A DNA stretch of 49,887 nucleotides from Micromonospora endophytica (GCF_003236305.1 NZ_POTX01000014.1:1-49887), one strand, 5' to 3'; shown: positions 17,781 through 26,087, numbered from the stretch's first letter. Made by a program: numbers and translations. Notes: a model not told the origin generated them from the sequence alone.

Positions 17781-18626
17781 ATGGTGGAATCCACTCCGGC
17801 CGAGGTGAGCGCCCTCTACGGCGGCCCGGCCACCCGGCGGGTCCGCACCCGCGACCTGATCGCCGCCAAGGAGCGCGGCGAGAAGTGGGCGATGCTCACC
17901 TCGTACGACCAGTACACTGCCTCGATCTTCGACGCCGCCGGCATCCCGGTGCTGCTGGTCGGCGACTCGGCGGCGAACAACGTCTTCGGCTACGAGACCA
18001 CCCTGCCGGTGACCGCCGAGGAGCTGCTGCCCCTGGTCCGGGCGGTGGTCCGCGTCACCCGGCACACCCTTGTCGTCGGTGACCTGCCGTTCGGCTCGTA
18101 CGAGGAGGGGCCGGCGCAGGCACTGCGTACCGCTGTGCGGTTCATGAAGGAGGGCGGCTGCCACGCGGTGAAGTTGGAGGGTGGCCGGCGCTGCGCCGAC
18201 CAGATCGCCGCCATCGTCGGCGCCGGCATCCCGGTGATGGCGCACATCGGCTTCACCCCGCAGAGCGAACACACCCTCGGCGGCTACCGGGTGCAGGGCC
18301 GTGGCGACACCGCCGAGGAGGTGATCGCCGACGCCCGTGCGGTGGCCGAGGCGGGTGCCTTCGCGGTGGTGCTGGAGATGGTGCCCGGTGAGGTCGCCAA
18401 GCGCGTCACCGCCGAGTTGGCCATTCCCACGGTGGGCATCGGCGCGGGTCCGGAGACCGACGCCCAGGTGCTGGTCTGGCAGGACATGGCAGGTCTGCGT
18501 GCCGGCCGCACGCCGCGTTTCGTGAAGCGCTACGCCGACCTGGCCGGTGTGCTGGGCGAGGCGACCCGACGCTTCGCCGACGAGGTCCGCGACGGTCAGT
18601 TCCCCGCCGCCGAACACACCTTCTGA
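17781..18626 (+). CDS. panB: 3-methyl-2-oxobutanoate hydroxymethyltransferase
   Basis: First committed step of pantothenate/CoA synthesis: transfer of a hydroxymethyl group from methylene-THF to alpha-ketoisovalerate. The 281-residue protein has the PanB landmarks: [18 protein letters not shown], the metal-binding [40 protein letters not shown], the catalytic Glu in VVLEMVP and [23 protein letters not shown] at 17781 preceded by AAAGGAG. It lies 113 nt behind nadE in the same direction and ends at a perfect hairpin; the two cofactor genes may share a transcript. Confidence 0.96.
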   Translation: MVESTPAEVSALYGGPATRRVRTRDLIAAKERGEKWAMLTSYDQYTASIFDAAGIPVLLVGDSAANNVFGYETTLPVTAEELLPLVRAVVRVTRHTLVVGDLPFGSYEEGPAQALRTAVRFMKEGGCHAVKLEGGRRCADQIAAIVGAGIPVMAHIGFTPQSEHTLGGYRVQGRGDTAEEVIADARAVAEAGAFAVVLEMVPGEVAKRVTAELAIPTVGIGAGPETDAQVLVWQDMAGLRAGRTPRFVKRYADLAGVLGEATRRFADEVRDGQFPAAEHTF

Positions 18627-18637
18627 AGCGAGGAGGA

Positions 18638-18664
18638 GGCGGACCGTCACCATGGCGGTCCGCC
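18638..18664. terminator. Terminator hairpin behind panB
   Basis: Perfect 9-bp stem GGCGGACCG / CGGTCCGCC with a 9-nt loop, 11 nt behind the panB stop codon. Confidence 0.75.
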
Positions 18665-18708
18665 GCCACCGGCGGGAACCGGTGCCGGTCCCGGCACCGG
18701 CCACCGGC

Positions 18709-18714
18709 TAAAGT
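18709..18714 (+). promoter_or_regulatory. -10 box of a leaderless promoter
   Basis: TAAAGT 7 nt upstream of the GTG at 18722, with no ribosome site between them. Confidence 0.5.
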
Positions 18715-18721
18715 GCCCGCC

Positions 18722-19213
18722 GTGAATCGAATTCGCCTCACTTCTCTCGTTCTGACCTGTGCCTTGATGACTCTCGCCGCCTGCGGCGGAGAGGACACTT
18801 CGACCGAGGCCGGCGCCACGCCGTCCGCCACCGCCTCGGCCGCCGCCGACGCCACCACCCCCGCCCCCGCCGCCACGTCGGCACCGGCTGCCGCCGCCGG
18901 CGCGAGCGACAAGGAACTCTGTGAGGCGGCGAAGAAGGCCGGAGACGAGGTGAAGCAATCCATCCTCAGCGCGGTGCAGGCCGGCAAGGAGCCCTCCGCC
19001 AAGGAGATCCTGAGCGAGATGGAGAGCTCGTTGGGCGCGGTGACGGCGAACGCCGGCGACAGTGAGGTGGCCGCCGCGCTGAAGAAGTTCCAGGCGGAGA
19101 ATGCCAAGGCGGCTGCGGCCTCGGACCCGGAAGCGGCAGGCGAAGCGCCGGCGTACGAGAAGGCCGCCGCGGACGCCACCGCTGCCTGCAAGAAGGTCGG
19201 CGTCAACTACTGA
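18722..19213 (+). CDS. Lipoprotein, function unknown
   Basis: Exported lipoprotein of 163 residues. The signal peptide NRIRLTSLVLTCALMTLAAC ends in a lipobox (LAAC, lipidated Cys near residue 22). A low-complexity Ala/Thr/Pro linker (about 25-62) leads to a small helical domain with two cysteines (ELCEAAKK and TAACKKVGVNY at the very end) that may pair. I do not recognise the domain. GTG start at 18722, apparently leaderless. It stands alone between two hairpin terminators. Confidence 0.78.
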   Translation: MNRIRLTSLVLTCALMTLAACGGEDTSTEAGATPSATASAAADATTPAPAATSAPAAAAGASDKELCEAAKKAGDEVKQSILSAVQAGKEPSAKEILSEMESSLGAVTANAGDSEVAAALKKFQAENAKAAAASDPEAAGEAPAYEKAAADATAACKKVGVNY

Positions 19214-19226
19214 CCGACTCCCGTCC

Positions 19227-19260
19227 GTGCGGCCCGCCAGCCCTCGCTGGCGGGCCGCAC
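19227..19260. terminator. Bidirectional terminator hairpin
   Basis: Perfect 14-bp stem GTGCGGCCCGCCAG / CTGGCGGGCCGCAC with a 6-nt loop between the convergent lipoprotein and F420-reductase genes. Confidence 0.88.
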
Positions 19261-19272
19261 CGGCTCGGCGGG

Positions 19273-19971
19273 TCAGACGTCGGTGACGCGGATGCCGGCG
19301 TGTGCCTTGTAGCGCCGGTTGACGGCGATCAGGTTCGCGGTGAACGCCTCGATCTGGTGGGCGTTGCGTAGCCGTCCGGCGTAGAGGCCCCGCATGCCGG
19401 GGATGCGGGCGGCGAGGGCGCCGACGATGCCGACCAGCTCCCGATCCTCGGTGCAGATCAGCACGTCCAGGTCGATCCGATCGATCTCCGGGTCGGCCAG
19501 CAACGGCGCGCTGACGTGGTGGAACGCCGCGCAGACCCGGGAGTCGGGCAACAACGCGGCGGCCTGCTGCGCCGCGCTCCCCTCCGGCACCGGCAGCGCG
19601 TACGGGCCCTGTTTGTCGAAGCCGAGCGGGTTGACGCAGTCGACGACGACCTTGCCGGCGAGCGGCCCGGCGAGCGCGGTGAGGGTGGCCGCGTGCCCGT
19701 CCCAGGGCACCGCGATGATCACCACGTCGCTGCGCCGCGCCACCTCCTCGTTGTCCGCCCCGGTCACGCCACCACCGGCCGGTACGCCGGGCAGCGCGGA
19801 GATCTCCGCCGCCGACTCGGCCGCCCGCTGCGCGGAACGGGAACCGACAAGCACCGTCTGGCCGGCGCGGGCGAACCGGTACGCCAGCCCCCGGCCCTGG
19901 TCACCGGTGCCGCCGATGATGCCGACGGTGAGCCCGGACACGTCCGGGAGGTCGCTCGGGTCGTATGCCAT
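19273..19971 (-). CDS. npdG: F420-dependent NADP+ reductase
   Basis: Enzyme of about 232 residues that exchanges hydride between the deazaflavin F420 and NADP(H). The N-terminal Rossmann motif VGIIGGTGDQGRGLAYRFARAG (residues about 14-35) with VGSRS after it fits NADP binding; DVVIIAVPWDGH, VVDCVNPLGF, CAAFHHVSAPLL and the C-terminal RLRNAHQIEAFTANLIAVNRRYKAHAGIRVTDV region are typical of the family. F420 use is characteristic of actinomycetes. The ATG at 19971 has GAGG 9 nt upstream; the ATG at 19980 is too close to it. Confidence 0.88.
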   Translation of the reverse strand: MAYDPSDLPDVSGLTVGIIGGTGDQGRGLAYRFARAGQTVLVGSRSAQRAAESAAEISALPGVPAGGGVTGADNEEVARRSDVVIIAVPWDGHAATLTALAGPLAGKVVVDCVNPLGFDKQGPYALPVPEGSAAQQAAALLPDSRVCAAFHHVSAPLLADPEIDRIDLDVLICTEDRELVGIVGALAARIPGMRGLYAGRLRNAHQIEAFTANLIAVNRRYKAHAGIRVTDV

Positions 19972-20100
19972 GGTCGCCATCCTCGCAAACCTGCCCGCCG
20001 GGCAGCAGCGACCGCAGCTGTGACAATCCCCGCTGGGGGCGGGCCCGCCGCGCCGGTTCGGCGTACCCGAATCCGGCGCGGCGGTTCGGCGTACGCCGAA

Positions 20101-20940
20101 TCAGCCGGCCGCCCGGCGTGCGGTGCTCCCCGAACGTCCGGTCGACGTCGCCTTCGCCGTGGTCCGCTTGCCGGGCGCGGACTTCCGCGCCGCAGACGTC
20201 GTGCTGGCGGGCGCCTTCTTGGCCGCGGTCTTCCTCGCGGGTGCCTTCTTCGCGGCTGCCTTGGTGGCAGGTGCCTTCTTCGCGGGCGCTTTCTTCGCCG
20301 TGGCCTTGCTGGCCGGCGCCTTCTTCGCCGTGGTCTTCTTGGCGGGGGCCTTCTTCGCGGGCATCTTCGCCGTGGTCGCGCGGGCCGTGGTGCCGCGCGC
20401 CGGGGTTCGGCTGGCCGCCGAGGTCGTCTTCCGCGCCGGCGTTCTCGTCGTGGTGCTCTTCCGCGCCGTCGAAGCCGTCTTCTTGGCCGGTGCCTTCTTG
20501 GCCGGCGCCTTGGCCGTGGTCTTCTTCGCGGCGGCGCTCACCCGCGTGGTGGCCTTCTTCGCCGGTGCCTTCGCCGCCGCTGCCGTCTTACGCGCGCCGG
20601 CTGCGGGCCGCGTCGACGTCGCCTTCTTCGCGGGCGCCTTGGCCGTGGTCTTCTTGGCCGTGGTCTTCTTCGCGGGTGCCTTGGTCGCGGTGCTCTTGCG
20701 GGCCGCCGCCGTGGTCGTGCGCGTGGACGTCTTCGTCGCCGCCGTGGTCTTCTTCGCGGTGGTCTTCGACGCTGCGGTCCGCCCGGTGCCACCGGACGTG
20801 CTCCGGGCCGCCGGTCCGGTGCCGGTGGCCCGGCGGGTGGACGGGGTGCGGGTCAGGCCCGCGCTGCGTTCCGTCGCGGCGGTCTTCCTCGCGGGCGTAC
20901 GCTTCGCGGCCGGGCGGGTGGCCTGCTGTGCTTCGGCCAT
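20101..20940 (-). CDS. H1-like Lys/Ala-rich nucleoprotein
   Basis: Protein of 279 residues made almost entirely of Lys, Ala, Thr, Pro, Arg and Ser, with irregular AKK(A/T)PAKK(T/A) units through most of its length and Arg-rich ends. Such composition binds and condenses DNA without sequence specificity, as in eukaryotic H1 tails and bacterial HC2/HupS tails. Unlike HupS, no HU-fold globular domain is present at the N-terminus. ATG at 20940 with GGAGGG 7 nt upstream. Repeats make the length prone to change by slippage. Function in nucleoid structure is inferred from composition. Confidence 0.8.
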   Translation of the reverse strand: MAEAQQATRPAAKRTPARKTAATERSAGLTRTPSTRRATGTGPAARSTSGGTGRTAASKTTAKKTTAATKTSTRTTTAAARKSTATKAPAKKTTAKKTTAKAPAKKATSTRPAAGARKTAAAAKAPAKKATTRVSAAAKKTTAKAPAKKAPAKKTASTARKSTTTRTPARKTTSAASRTPARGTTARATTAKMPAKKAPAKKTTAKKAPASKATAKKAPAKKAPATKAAAKKAPARKTAAKKAPASTTSAARKSAPGKRTTAKATSTGRSGSTARRAAG

Positions 20941-21018
20941 CTCGGTTCCCTCCTTGGGGACGTGCCACCGCCCTCGCGGGGCACGCGGTGCTCTCGGCGC
21001 GGGAGGCCCCCGCGCCGC

Positions 21019-21219
21019 CTATCTCTCCTCCCCGGCCCAACGGGCGTCCTCGGCCTCCCACGCTTCGTTACGCTCCCGCACCTGTTGCAGGGCGTTCTCC
21101 GCGTCGGCGGCTGAGGAATACGGTCCGAGAACATGCCGGGCAGGGCACACGTCGGCATCGCTCTCGACCCGGTGGTGTCGCGTACACCAGTAGTAGCGTC
21201 CACGTCCGCTGTCGCTCAT
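21019..21219 (-). CDS. Small Cys/His protein, function unknown
   Basis: Protein of 66 residues: an N-terminal part with WCTRHHRVE and CPARHVLGPYSS (two Cys and three His that could form a zinc site or a SPOR-like strand pair) and a charged C-terminal helix (AENALQQVRERNEAWEAEDARW). Small proteins of this pattern are common and conserved in actinobacteria. The ATG at 21219 (SDSGRGRYYW) is chosen over 21264 because the extra 15 residues are atypical. Confidence 0.65.
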   Translation of the reverse strand: MSDSGRGRYYWCTRHHRVESDADVCPARHVLGPYSSAADAENALQQVRERNEAWEAEDARWAGEER

Positions 21220-21446
21220 GGGTTTCACTGTGCACCGGGAATCGACCGCTCGCCACCGGAACACCGCAAGTCACCAGCCTTTTCCACATTAGACGTGTTG
21301 GCCGGGCCACGGGCCGAAACGACAAAATCACGCTGCCGAGCCAGCCGAACATCGGCGGACCGCCGGCGAGCCGAATCTCCACGCTCCGCGACGGCGGCAG
21401 GTCAGCCTCTCCTGACTGAGCGTGTCTGCGCTGATGGTGGACCAGC

Positions 21447-21452
21447 TAAGGT
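21447..21452 (+). promoter_or_regulatory. -10 box of a leaderless promoter
   Basis: TAAGGT 6 nt upstream of the ATG at 21459, with no ribosome site. Confidence 0.5.
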
Positions 21453-21458
21453 CGCCGG

Positions 21459-21959
21459 ATGGGCGTACCAGATTACATCCTGCGAATGCGTAAGCACGTC
21501 GGCAACGACCTGATCTGGATACCCAGCGTCAGCGCGGTCGTCCGCAACGACGCGGGCGAACTGCTGCTCGGTCAACGCACCGATGACAGCCGGTGGTCGG
21601 TGGTGAGCGGTTTCGTGCAGCCGGGCGAGCAGCCAGCCACCGCGGTGGTGCGCAAGGTGCTGGAAGAAACCGGCCTGCATGTCGAACCGCTACGGCTCAG
21701 CAGCGCGGTGGCGCACCCGCACAAGTTCCCGAACGGCGACCGCAGCCAGTACCTCAACCTCGGTTTCCACTGTCGGCTGCTGGGCGCGGAGGACGACGAC
21801 GAGTCGCCGGACGTACGGTGGTTCACCCCGGGTCAGCTGCCCGACGTGGACGAGCACTCCCGGATGGTCATCCGGCACGCCCTCGGCCCGGAGAGCACGG
21901 CGTTCTTCCTGCCCGCCGGGACGCGATGGGGGGAACCCGGGGAACTGGGCGATGCCTGA
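21459..21959 (+). CDS. NUDIX hydrolase
   Basis: Pyrophosphohydrolase-fold protein of 166 residues. The Nudix box is at about residues 48-70: GFVQPGEQPATAVVRKVLEE plus TGL, matching G-x5-E-x7-R-E-U-x-E-E-x-G-U except that Lys replaces the first Glu of the REUxEE core; the two metal-binding Glu of EE remain. Substrate cannot be told. The start is apparently leaderless. The last 8 nt overlap the nucleotidyltransferase gene, so the two are co-translated. Confidence 0.88.
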   Translation: MGVPDYILRMRKHVGNDLIWIPSVSAVVRNDAGELLLGQRTDDSRWSVVSGFVQPGEQPATAVVRKVLEETGLHVEPLRLSSAVAHPHKFPNGDRSQYLNLGFHCRLLGAEDDDESPDVRWFTPGQLPDVDEHSRMVIRHALGPESTAFFLPAGTRWGEPGELGDA

Positions 21960-22749
21960 GCCGCTGCGGCGGTACCTGACCGACCTGGTTGCCGTCGCAG
22001 GCTGCGTGCTCGGCGACCAGCTGTGCGGGGCGTACGCGGCGGGTTCGGTGGGGTTGGGGGCGTACCAGCCGGGGCGCAGCGACGTGGACGTGGCGCTGGT
22101 CTGCGCCGACGAGCTGGACCGGGCGGTCGCGCGGGAGCTGGTGGCACGGCTGCGGCACGAGGCGCTGCCGTGCCCGGCGCGCGGCCTGGAGCTTGTCGTC
22201 TACCGGCGGGAGGTGGCCGCCGCCGGCTCCCCCGACCCGGGCTTCGAGGTCGAGCTGAACAGCGGCGCGGGGATGGACTTCCGGGCCACGTACGATCCGG
22301 CGCAGCGGCCGCCCGCCGACGGCCTGTTCTGGTACGGACTGGATCGCAGCATCCTGCACCAGAGCGGGCAGGCCCTGCTCGGCCCGCCCGCCGCGGAGGT
22401 CTTCGCCGACCTCGCCCCGGACGACCTGCACCGGCTGGTCGTGACCGCGCTGCGTTGGTGGCTCGACCGGCCGGCCCCCACCGGCGACGTGCCCGCACCC
22501 GGCGCGGAGGACGCCGTGCTCGGGGCCTGCCGTTCCTGGGCACGGCTGCGCCACGGGGTGTGGCTGCCCAAGGTGGCCGCCGGCCGGCGGCTGCTCGCCG
22601 ACGGCAGCCCGCTCGCCGACGCCGCGACCACCGATCTGGTCGAGCTGTCGATCGCGGCCCGCACCGGTGGCATCCCACCGACCGGCCCACAGGCCCGCGC
22701 GTTCCAGCGGCGGATCCTCGCCGACCTCACCGCCACGGCGCCGACTTGA
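21952..22749 (+). CDS. Nucleotidyltransferase, aminoglycoside adenylyltransferase-like
   Basis: Protein of 265 residues with the polymerase-beta-type nucleotidyltransferase motif GSVGLGAYQPGRSDVDVALV near residue 26-45 (GS plus DxD), a helical C-terminal half with ALRWWLDRP and ACRSWARLRHGVWLPK, and overall layout of the ANT(3'')/DUF4111 group. Such proteins adenylylate aminoglycosides in resistance, but many chromosomal copies have unknown substrates, so a resistance role is not claimed. The ATG at 21952 lies inside the end of the NUDIX gene; the longer open frame upstream is its shadow. Confidence 0.8.
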   Translation: MPEPLRRYLTDLVAVAGCVLGDQLCGAYAAGSVGLGAYQPGRSDVDVALVCADELDRAVARELVARLRHEALPCPARGLELVVYRREVAAAGSPDPGFEVELNSGAGMDFRATYDPAQRPPADGLFWYGLDRSILHQSGQALLGPPAAEVFADLAPDDLHRLVVTALRWWLDRPAPTGDVPAPGAEDAVLGACRSWARLRHGVWLPKVAAGRRLLADGSPLADAATTDLVELSIAARTGGIPPTGPQARAFQRRILADLTATAPT

Positions 22750-22972
22750 CCGGTCTGAGCGCCGCTACCAGCAGAAATCGGTACCGGGACATCCGCCGCT
22801 GCGACGATCTCGATCATCCCCGTGGTCACCCTGGGTGGCCCACTCAGCCGGTTCGGGATACACAAGATGCAGGTCACAGGGCCGATGTGCCACTCTCGTC
22901 CGAGACTTCCTCACCCGGGGCACCGCCCCGCGTACTGCGTGAGCAGCTACGTCACCGCGACCTGGAGGCAAT

Positions 22973-23344
22973 GTGGCCAACCTCGACACCGCACTCAAAG
23001 ACGCCATGACGATCGACGGCGCGATCGGCGTCGCCCTCGTCGACTACACCAGCGGCATGACGCTCGGGGTGGCCGGCGGCACACCGGAGATCGACCTGAC
23101 CGTCGCCGCGGCCGGTAACACCGATGTCGTACGCGCGAAAATGCGCACCATCGAGATGCTGAAGCTGAACGACCAGATCGAGGACATGCTGATCACCCTC
23201 GGCGGCCAGTACCACATCATCCGGCCGCTGACCGGCTCCAACGGCATGGGTCTGTTCCTCTACCTGATGCTCAGCAAGACCCGGTCCAACCTGGCGCTCG
23301 CCCGGCACCAGCTGCGCAGCATCGAGGAGCGCCTGGAGCTGTGA
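22973..23344 (+). CDS. Roadblock/LC7-like protein A
   Basis: Protein of 123 residues without signal peptide. The layout (LDTALKDAMTIDGAIGVALVDYTSGMTLG, a variable loop, KLNDQIEDMLITLGGQYHIIRPL, then a C-terminal helix) fits the Roadblock/LC7 fold that serves small GTPases such as MglA. GTG start at 22973 with GGAGG upstream. It overlaps the next gene by 4 nt (GTGA). No GTPase, kinase-like or DUF742 gene of a complete actinobacterial conservon is next to it. Confidence 0.7.
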   Translation: MANLDTALKDAMTIDGAIGVALVDYTSGMTLGVAGGTPEIDLTVAAAGNTDVVRAKMRTIEMLKLNDQIEDMLITLGGQYHIIRPLTGSNGMGLFLYLMLSKTRSNLALARHQLRSIEERLEL

Positions 23345-23811
23345 GCAGCCGAGACACGTTCCTGCCCCGCCGCACCGCGCAGCGCCCGGACCTCCCGCCG
23401 CCGCCCCGGCTGCCACCGTCGTTGGCCGGCAACCCGTCGTTGCCGTACGCCGCCATCGGCACCGAGCTGGCCGACCTGCGCCTCCAGATCCCCGGCGTGC
23501 AGGGAAGTGTCCTCGGCGGCGTGGACGGCCTGCGCATCACTCACGACGTACCGGACGGGTTGGACCCCGACGACCTGGCCGCGATGGCGGCGGCGACCTT
23601 CGGCCTCGGCCGGCAGGTCAGCCTCCGCCTCGGCCAGGGAGAATTCTGCCAGTCCACCGTCCGCAACCAGGGCGGCTACTTCGCGGTGTACGCGGTCGGC
23701 CCGCAAGCTCTGCTCTCCGTGGTCGGCCAGGACACCATCAACGTGGCCCGGCTGCACATGTACGCCCCACCTGTCGCCGCACGCCTCGCCAACCTGCTCG
23801 CCCAGCCCTGA
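23341..23811 (+). CDS. Roadblock/LC7-like protein B
   Basis: Protein of 156 residues. A Pro/Arg-rich N-terminal tail of about 35 residues leads to a Roadblock-like domain (IPGVQGSVLGGVDGLRITHDVPDGLDPDDLAAMAAATFGLG, then VGPQALLSVVGQDTINVARLHM). GTG at 23341 overlaps the stop of the previous gene. The two proteins probably form a heterodimer; partner and role unknown. Confidence 0.7.
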   Translation: MSSRDTFLPRRTAQRPDLPPPPRLPPSLAGNPSLPYAAIGTELADLRLQIPGVQGSVLGGVDGLRITHDVPDGLDPDDLAAMAAATFGLGRQVSLRLGQGEFCQSTVRNQGGYFAVYAVGPQALLSVVGQDTINVARLHMYAPPVAARLANLLAQP

Positions 23812-23857
23812 CCGTTCGTCTGCCTTTTTCGGTGCGGCGCGCCTGATCTCTGTCCCG

Positions 23858-23961
23858 CCGGGCGGCCCGGCTGCTCTCTGTTCTCGGTGCGGCCGGGCAG
23901 CCCGGCTGCTCTCGGTGCGCGCCGGCAGCTCGGCTGCTCTCGGTGCGGCCGGGCGGCCCGG
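23858..23961. repeat. Imperfect 28-bp tandem repeat
   Basis: About three and a half units of the pattern GTGCGGCCGGGCAGCCCGGC+TGCTCTCG, between convergent genes, ending at the stop codon of the 83-residue gene. The unit itself folds (GCCGGGC/GCCCGGC). Confidence 0.7.
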
Positions 23962-24213
23962 TTAGGCGTCAGGCGTGCGGCGCAGCCAGCCGAGGAACCT
24001 GGCATACACGGCCACCGGGTCGGGCGGTTCCGGGCAGATCCGGGTCAGGTCGGCCGTCGCCTCGCGGAGCAGCTCCGCCAGGTCCACCGCCAGTTCCCGC
24101 CGCTGCCCGGCATAGTCGGCCACCAACTCCACCCGAGCCGGGCCGCACGGCCACGGGTGCGCGCACCCGGTGCAGATCCAGATCGGGCGCAACGGCGCGT
24201 GACGTTGACTCAT
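23962..24213 (-). CDS. Small protein of 83 residues, unknown
   Basis: Short protein with an N-terminal cysteine motif (WICTGCAHPWPCGPAR) followed by an amphipathic helical part (YAGQRRELAVDLAELLREATADL) and ending in RFLGWLRRTPDA. Similar small Cys-motif proteins accompany regulators and mobile regions in actinomycetes; no function known to me. ATG at 24213 with GGAGG 5 nt upstream. It is divergent from the HTH/PP2C operon. Confidence 0.65.
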   Translation of the reverse strand: MSQRHAPLRPIWICTGCAHPWPCGPARVELVADYAGQRRELAVDLAELLREATADLTRICPEPPDPVAVYARFLGWLRRTPDA

Positions 24214-24284
24214 GCGTACCTCCGGGGAGAGTTTCGGCCGCTTCGTTTCCGTGCTCGATAACCATGGCCCCGCCCCTGATCCTG

Positions 24285-24390
24285 CTGTCTATCCCCCTAG
24301 ACAGAAGTGACGTGATCTCATGGCGCGGGCGTATAGAGGGATAGACAGAAACCTACGGCGGTATCGTGAGCACGTCAAGGGGACTAGACG
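24285..24390. promoter_or_regulatory. Three-site operator upstream of the HTH/PP2C operon
   Basis: CTGTCTA-6 nt-TAGACAG is an inverted repeat at 24285-24304. The related motif GGGATAGACAG occurs at 24338-24348 (and reversed within the first site), and GGGACTAGACG at 24380-24390. All lie within 140 nt upstream of the gene at 24421, so they are probably bound by one regulator, perhaps the HTH protein itself. Confidence 0.5.
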
Positions 24391-24420
24391 CACTGCCGCC
24401 GCTGGGGAGCAAGGGCGAAC

Positions 24421-25263
24421 ATGACCGGCGAAGTTGGACGAATCTCGACAATCCAAGATCCATTCGAGTTACTTCGTGAAGCAACCGCGCGCATGTCGGC
24501 AGCGCAGGCGGAGGTAACCGAACTTGCCCGGCTACGCCGACGCGTCATTCAGGAGCTTCACGACGGCGGCATGTCGTACGCCGACATCGCTCAGCAGGTC
24601 GGCCTTACTCGCGGACGCATCCACCAGATCCGGCATGGCGGTCCGGCTCCGGAAGGCGCGTTCCTGGGCCAAGGCACCGTCACGATCATCACCCCGGTGA
24701 AGCAGGAGGTGATCAAGTCACGTCCGGTGGTGGCAATCGAAGACATGACGGCCGCCCAGCGACTGGGCGATCTCGCCCGAAGCTTCGGCTTGGAGCCGTC
24801 GTTCGAGTCCATCCCCGTCGGTGGTGAGATCGACCTGAACCGTCCCAACCTGGTGGTCATCTGCGGTCCGCGTATCTCGACACACGTCGCCCAAGTGCTC
24901 GCGCAGGACCCCACCTTGCAGTTCGAACGCGCAGACGACGGCCCATGGACTCTGGTCGACCGTACGACCGGCGAGGTGTATCGGTCCGGCCAGGACCAGA
25001 AGCCGCATTCCCACTGGGATGTGGCCTACCTCGGCCGGCTGCCGCGACCGGACCGGAAGGGCTCGCTTGTCGTCTTCACCGGCATCCATCCGCCCGGCTC
25101 CCTCGGCGTCGTCCAACTGCTCTGCACCCGGATCGGCGAGCTGTACAACGAGGTGAAGACCGCACACTTCTCCGCGCTGGTCGGTACCGAGTACGACCCC
25201 GACAGCCACGAGCCACGCCACGTCGAGCTGCTGACCCCGCTCCGCCCGCTGGCGGACGACTGA
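24421..25263 (+). CDS. HTH protein with unknown C-terminal domain
   Basis: Protein of 280 residues. Residues about 40-75 form a sigma region 4-like helix-turn-helix (HDGGMSYADIAQQVGLTRGRIHQIRHG). The C-terminal part (about 125-275) has an alternating strand/helix pattern: NLVVICGPRISTHVAQVLAQ, DDGPWTLVDRTTGEVYRSGQ, DVAYLGRLPRP, VVFTGIHPPGSLGVVQLL. It reads like a ligand- or nucleotide-sensing Rossmann-type domain, but I do not recognise the family. The stop codon shares one base with the PP2C start (TGATG). Motif repeats upstream suggest autoregulation. Confidence 0.7.
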   Translation: MTGEVGRISTIQDPFELLREATARMSAAQAEVTELARLRRRVIQELHDGGMSYADIAQQVGLTRGRIHQIRHGGPAPEGAFLGQGTVTIITPVKQEVIKSRPVVAIEDMTAAQRLGDLARSFGLEPSFESIPVGGEIDLNRPNLVVICGPRISTHVAQVLAQDPTLQFERADDGPWTLVDRTTGEVYRSGQDQKPHSHWDVAYLGRLPRPDRKGSLVVFTGIHPPGSLGVVQLLCTRIGELYNEVKTAHFSALVGTEYDPDSHEPRHVELLTPLRPLADD

Positions 25264-26087
25264 TGCGCGTCACCATGGCGACCAGCCCCGGAAGGCCCGA
25301 TCAGCACAACGAGGATTTCACCGCTGCGACGCCGTACGGCGTGGTGTTGCTCGACGGTGCCGGCCTGTCCGGCACGCCTTCGCGCTGCTCGCACGGCGTC
25401 GCCTGGTACACCCGTCAGCTCGGCGGCGCGCTCCTCGCCGGCCTGGCTCCCAACAACCGCCAGATGTTGACCACCGTCCTCGCCGACGCGATCAACCAGA
25501 CGGCCAGCCTGCACGCTGGCACCTGCCAGCTCGACGACCCCGGCACCCCGTCCGCGACGGTCATCGTGCTCAGGCGCAACCGCGACCAGCTTGAGTACCT
25601 GGTACTCGCCGATTCCGTCCTTCTGCTCGACCAGGCCGACCATGCGCCGCTGGTCGTCAGCGACGACCGCGAGGCAGACGTAGGGCGGCTCTATCGCGCC
25701 ACGATGGACGGACTCACCAACGGCACGCCCGAACACGACCAGGCACGCCGCGACTACGTCCAGGCTCTCCGGGCTCATCGCAACAAGCCCGGCGGCTTCT
25801 GGGTGGCCGCCGCCGACCCAAGCGCCGCCGACGAGGCGATTGTCGGCAGCCGACCGGTCAAGGACGTGACAGCCGCGGCACTGCTCAGCGACGGAGCCAG
25901 CCGGTTGACCGACATCTTCGGGCTCACCGACTGGGCTGGCCTCCTGGCGATCCTGCGTGATCGAGGCCCAGCTGAGCTGATTCGCCAGGTCCGCGCCGCA
26001 GAAGACTCGGATCTCGATGGCGGCCGCTGGCCCCGCGGCAAGACCCACGACGACGCGACCGCCACGTACTGCACCCACATCTCTTGA
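25263..26087 (+). CDS. PP2C-type serine/threonine phosphatase
   Basis: Metal-dependent phosphatase-like protein of 274 residues. PP2C landmarks in order: RPDQHNEDF (metal site), GVVLLDGAG, SATVIVLRRN, EYLVLADSVLLL, AALLSDGASRL and the C-terminal DDATATYC. The usual DG(M/V)GG is here DGAGLSG, and the DD metal motif is kept. No membrane segment or sensor domain. Translationally coupled to the HTH protein, so it probably works with it, for example by acting on a phosphorylated signal; partner unknown. Confidence 0.8.
   Translation: MRVTMATSPGRPDQHNEDFTAATPYGVVLLDGAGLSGTPSRCSHGVAWYTRQLGGALLAGLAPNNRQMLTTVLADAINQTASLHAGTCQLDDPGTPSATVIVLRRNRDQLEYLVLADSVLLLDQADHAPLVVSDDREADVGRLYRATMDGLTNGTPEHDQARRDYVQALRAHRNKPGGFWVAAADPSAADEAIVGSRPVKDVTAAALLSDGASRLTDIFGLTDWAGLLAILRDRGPAELIRQVRAAEDSDLDGGRWPRGKTHDDATATYCTHIS

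Noticed and set aside
20101..20940. Plus-strand hydrophobic open frame (356 codons) over the H1-like gene
   Set aside because: Antisense of Lys/Ala repeats reads as a Phe/Ala/Val-rich pseudo-membrane protein; the minus strand has a good ribosome site and a recognisable composition.
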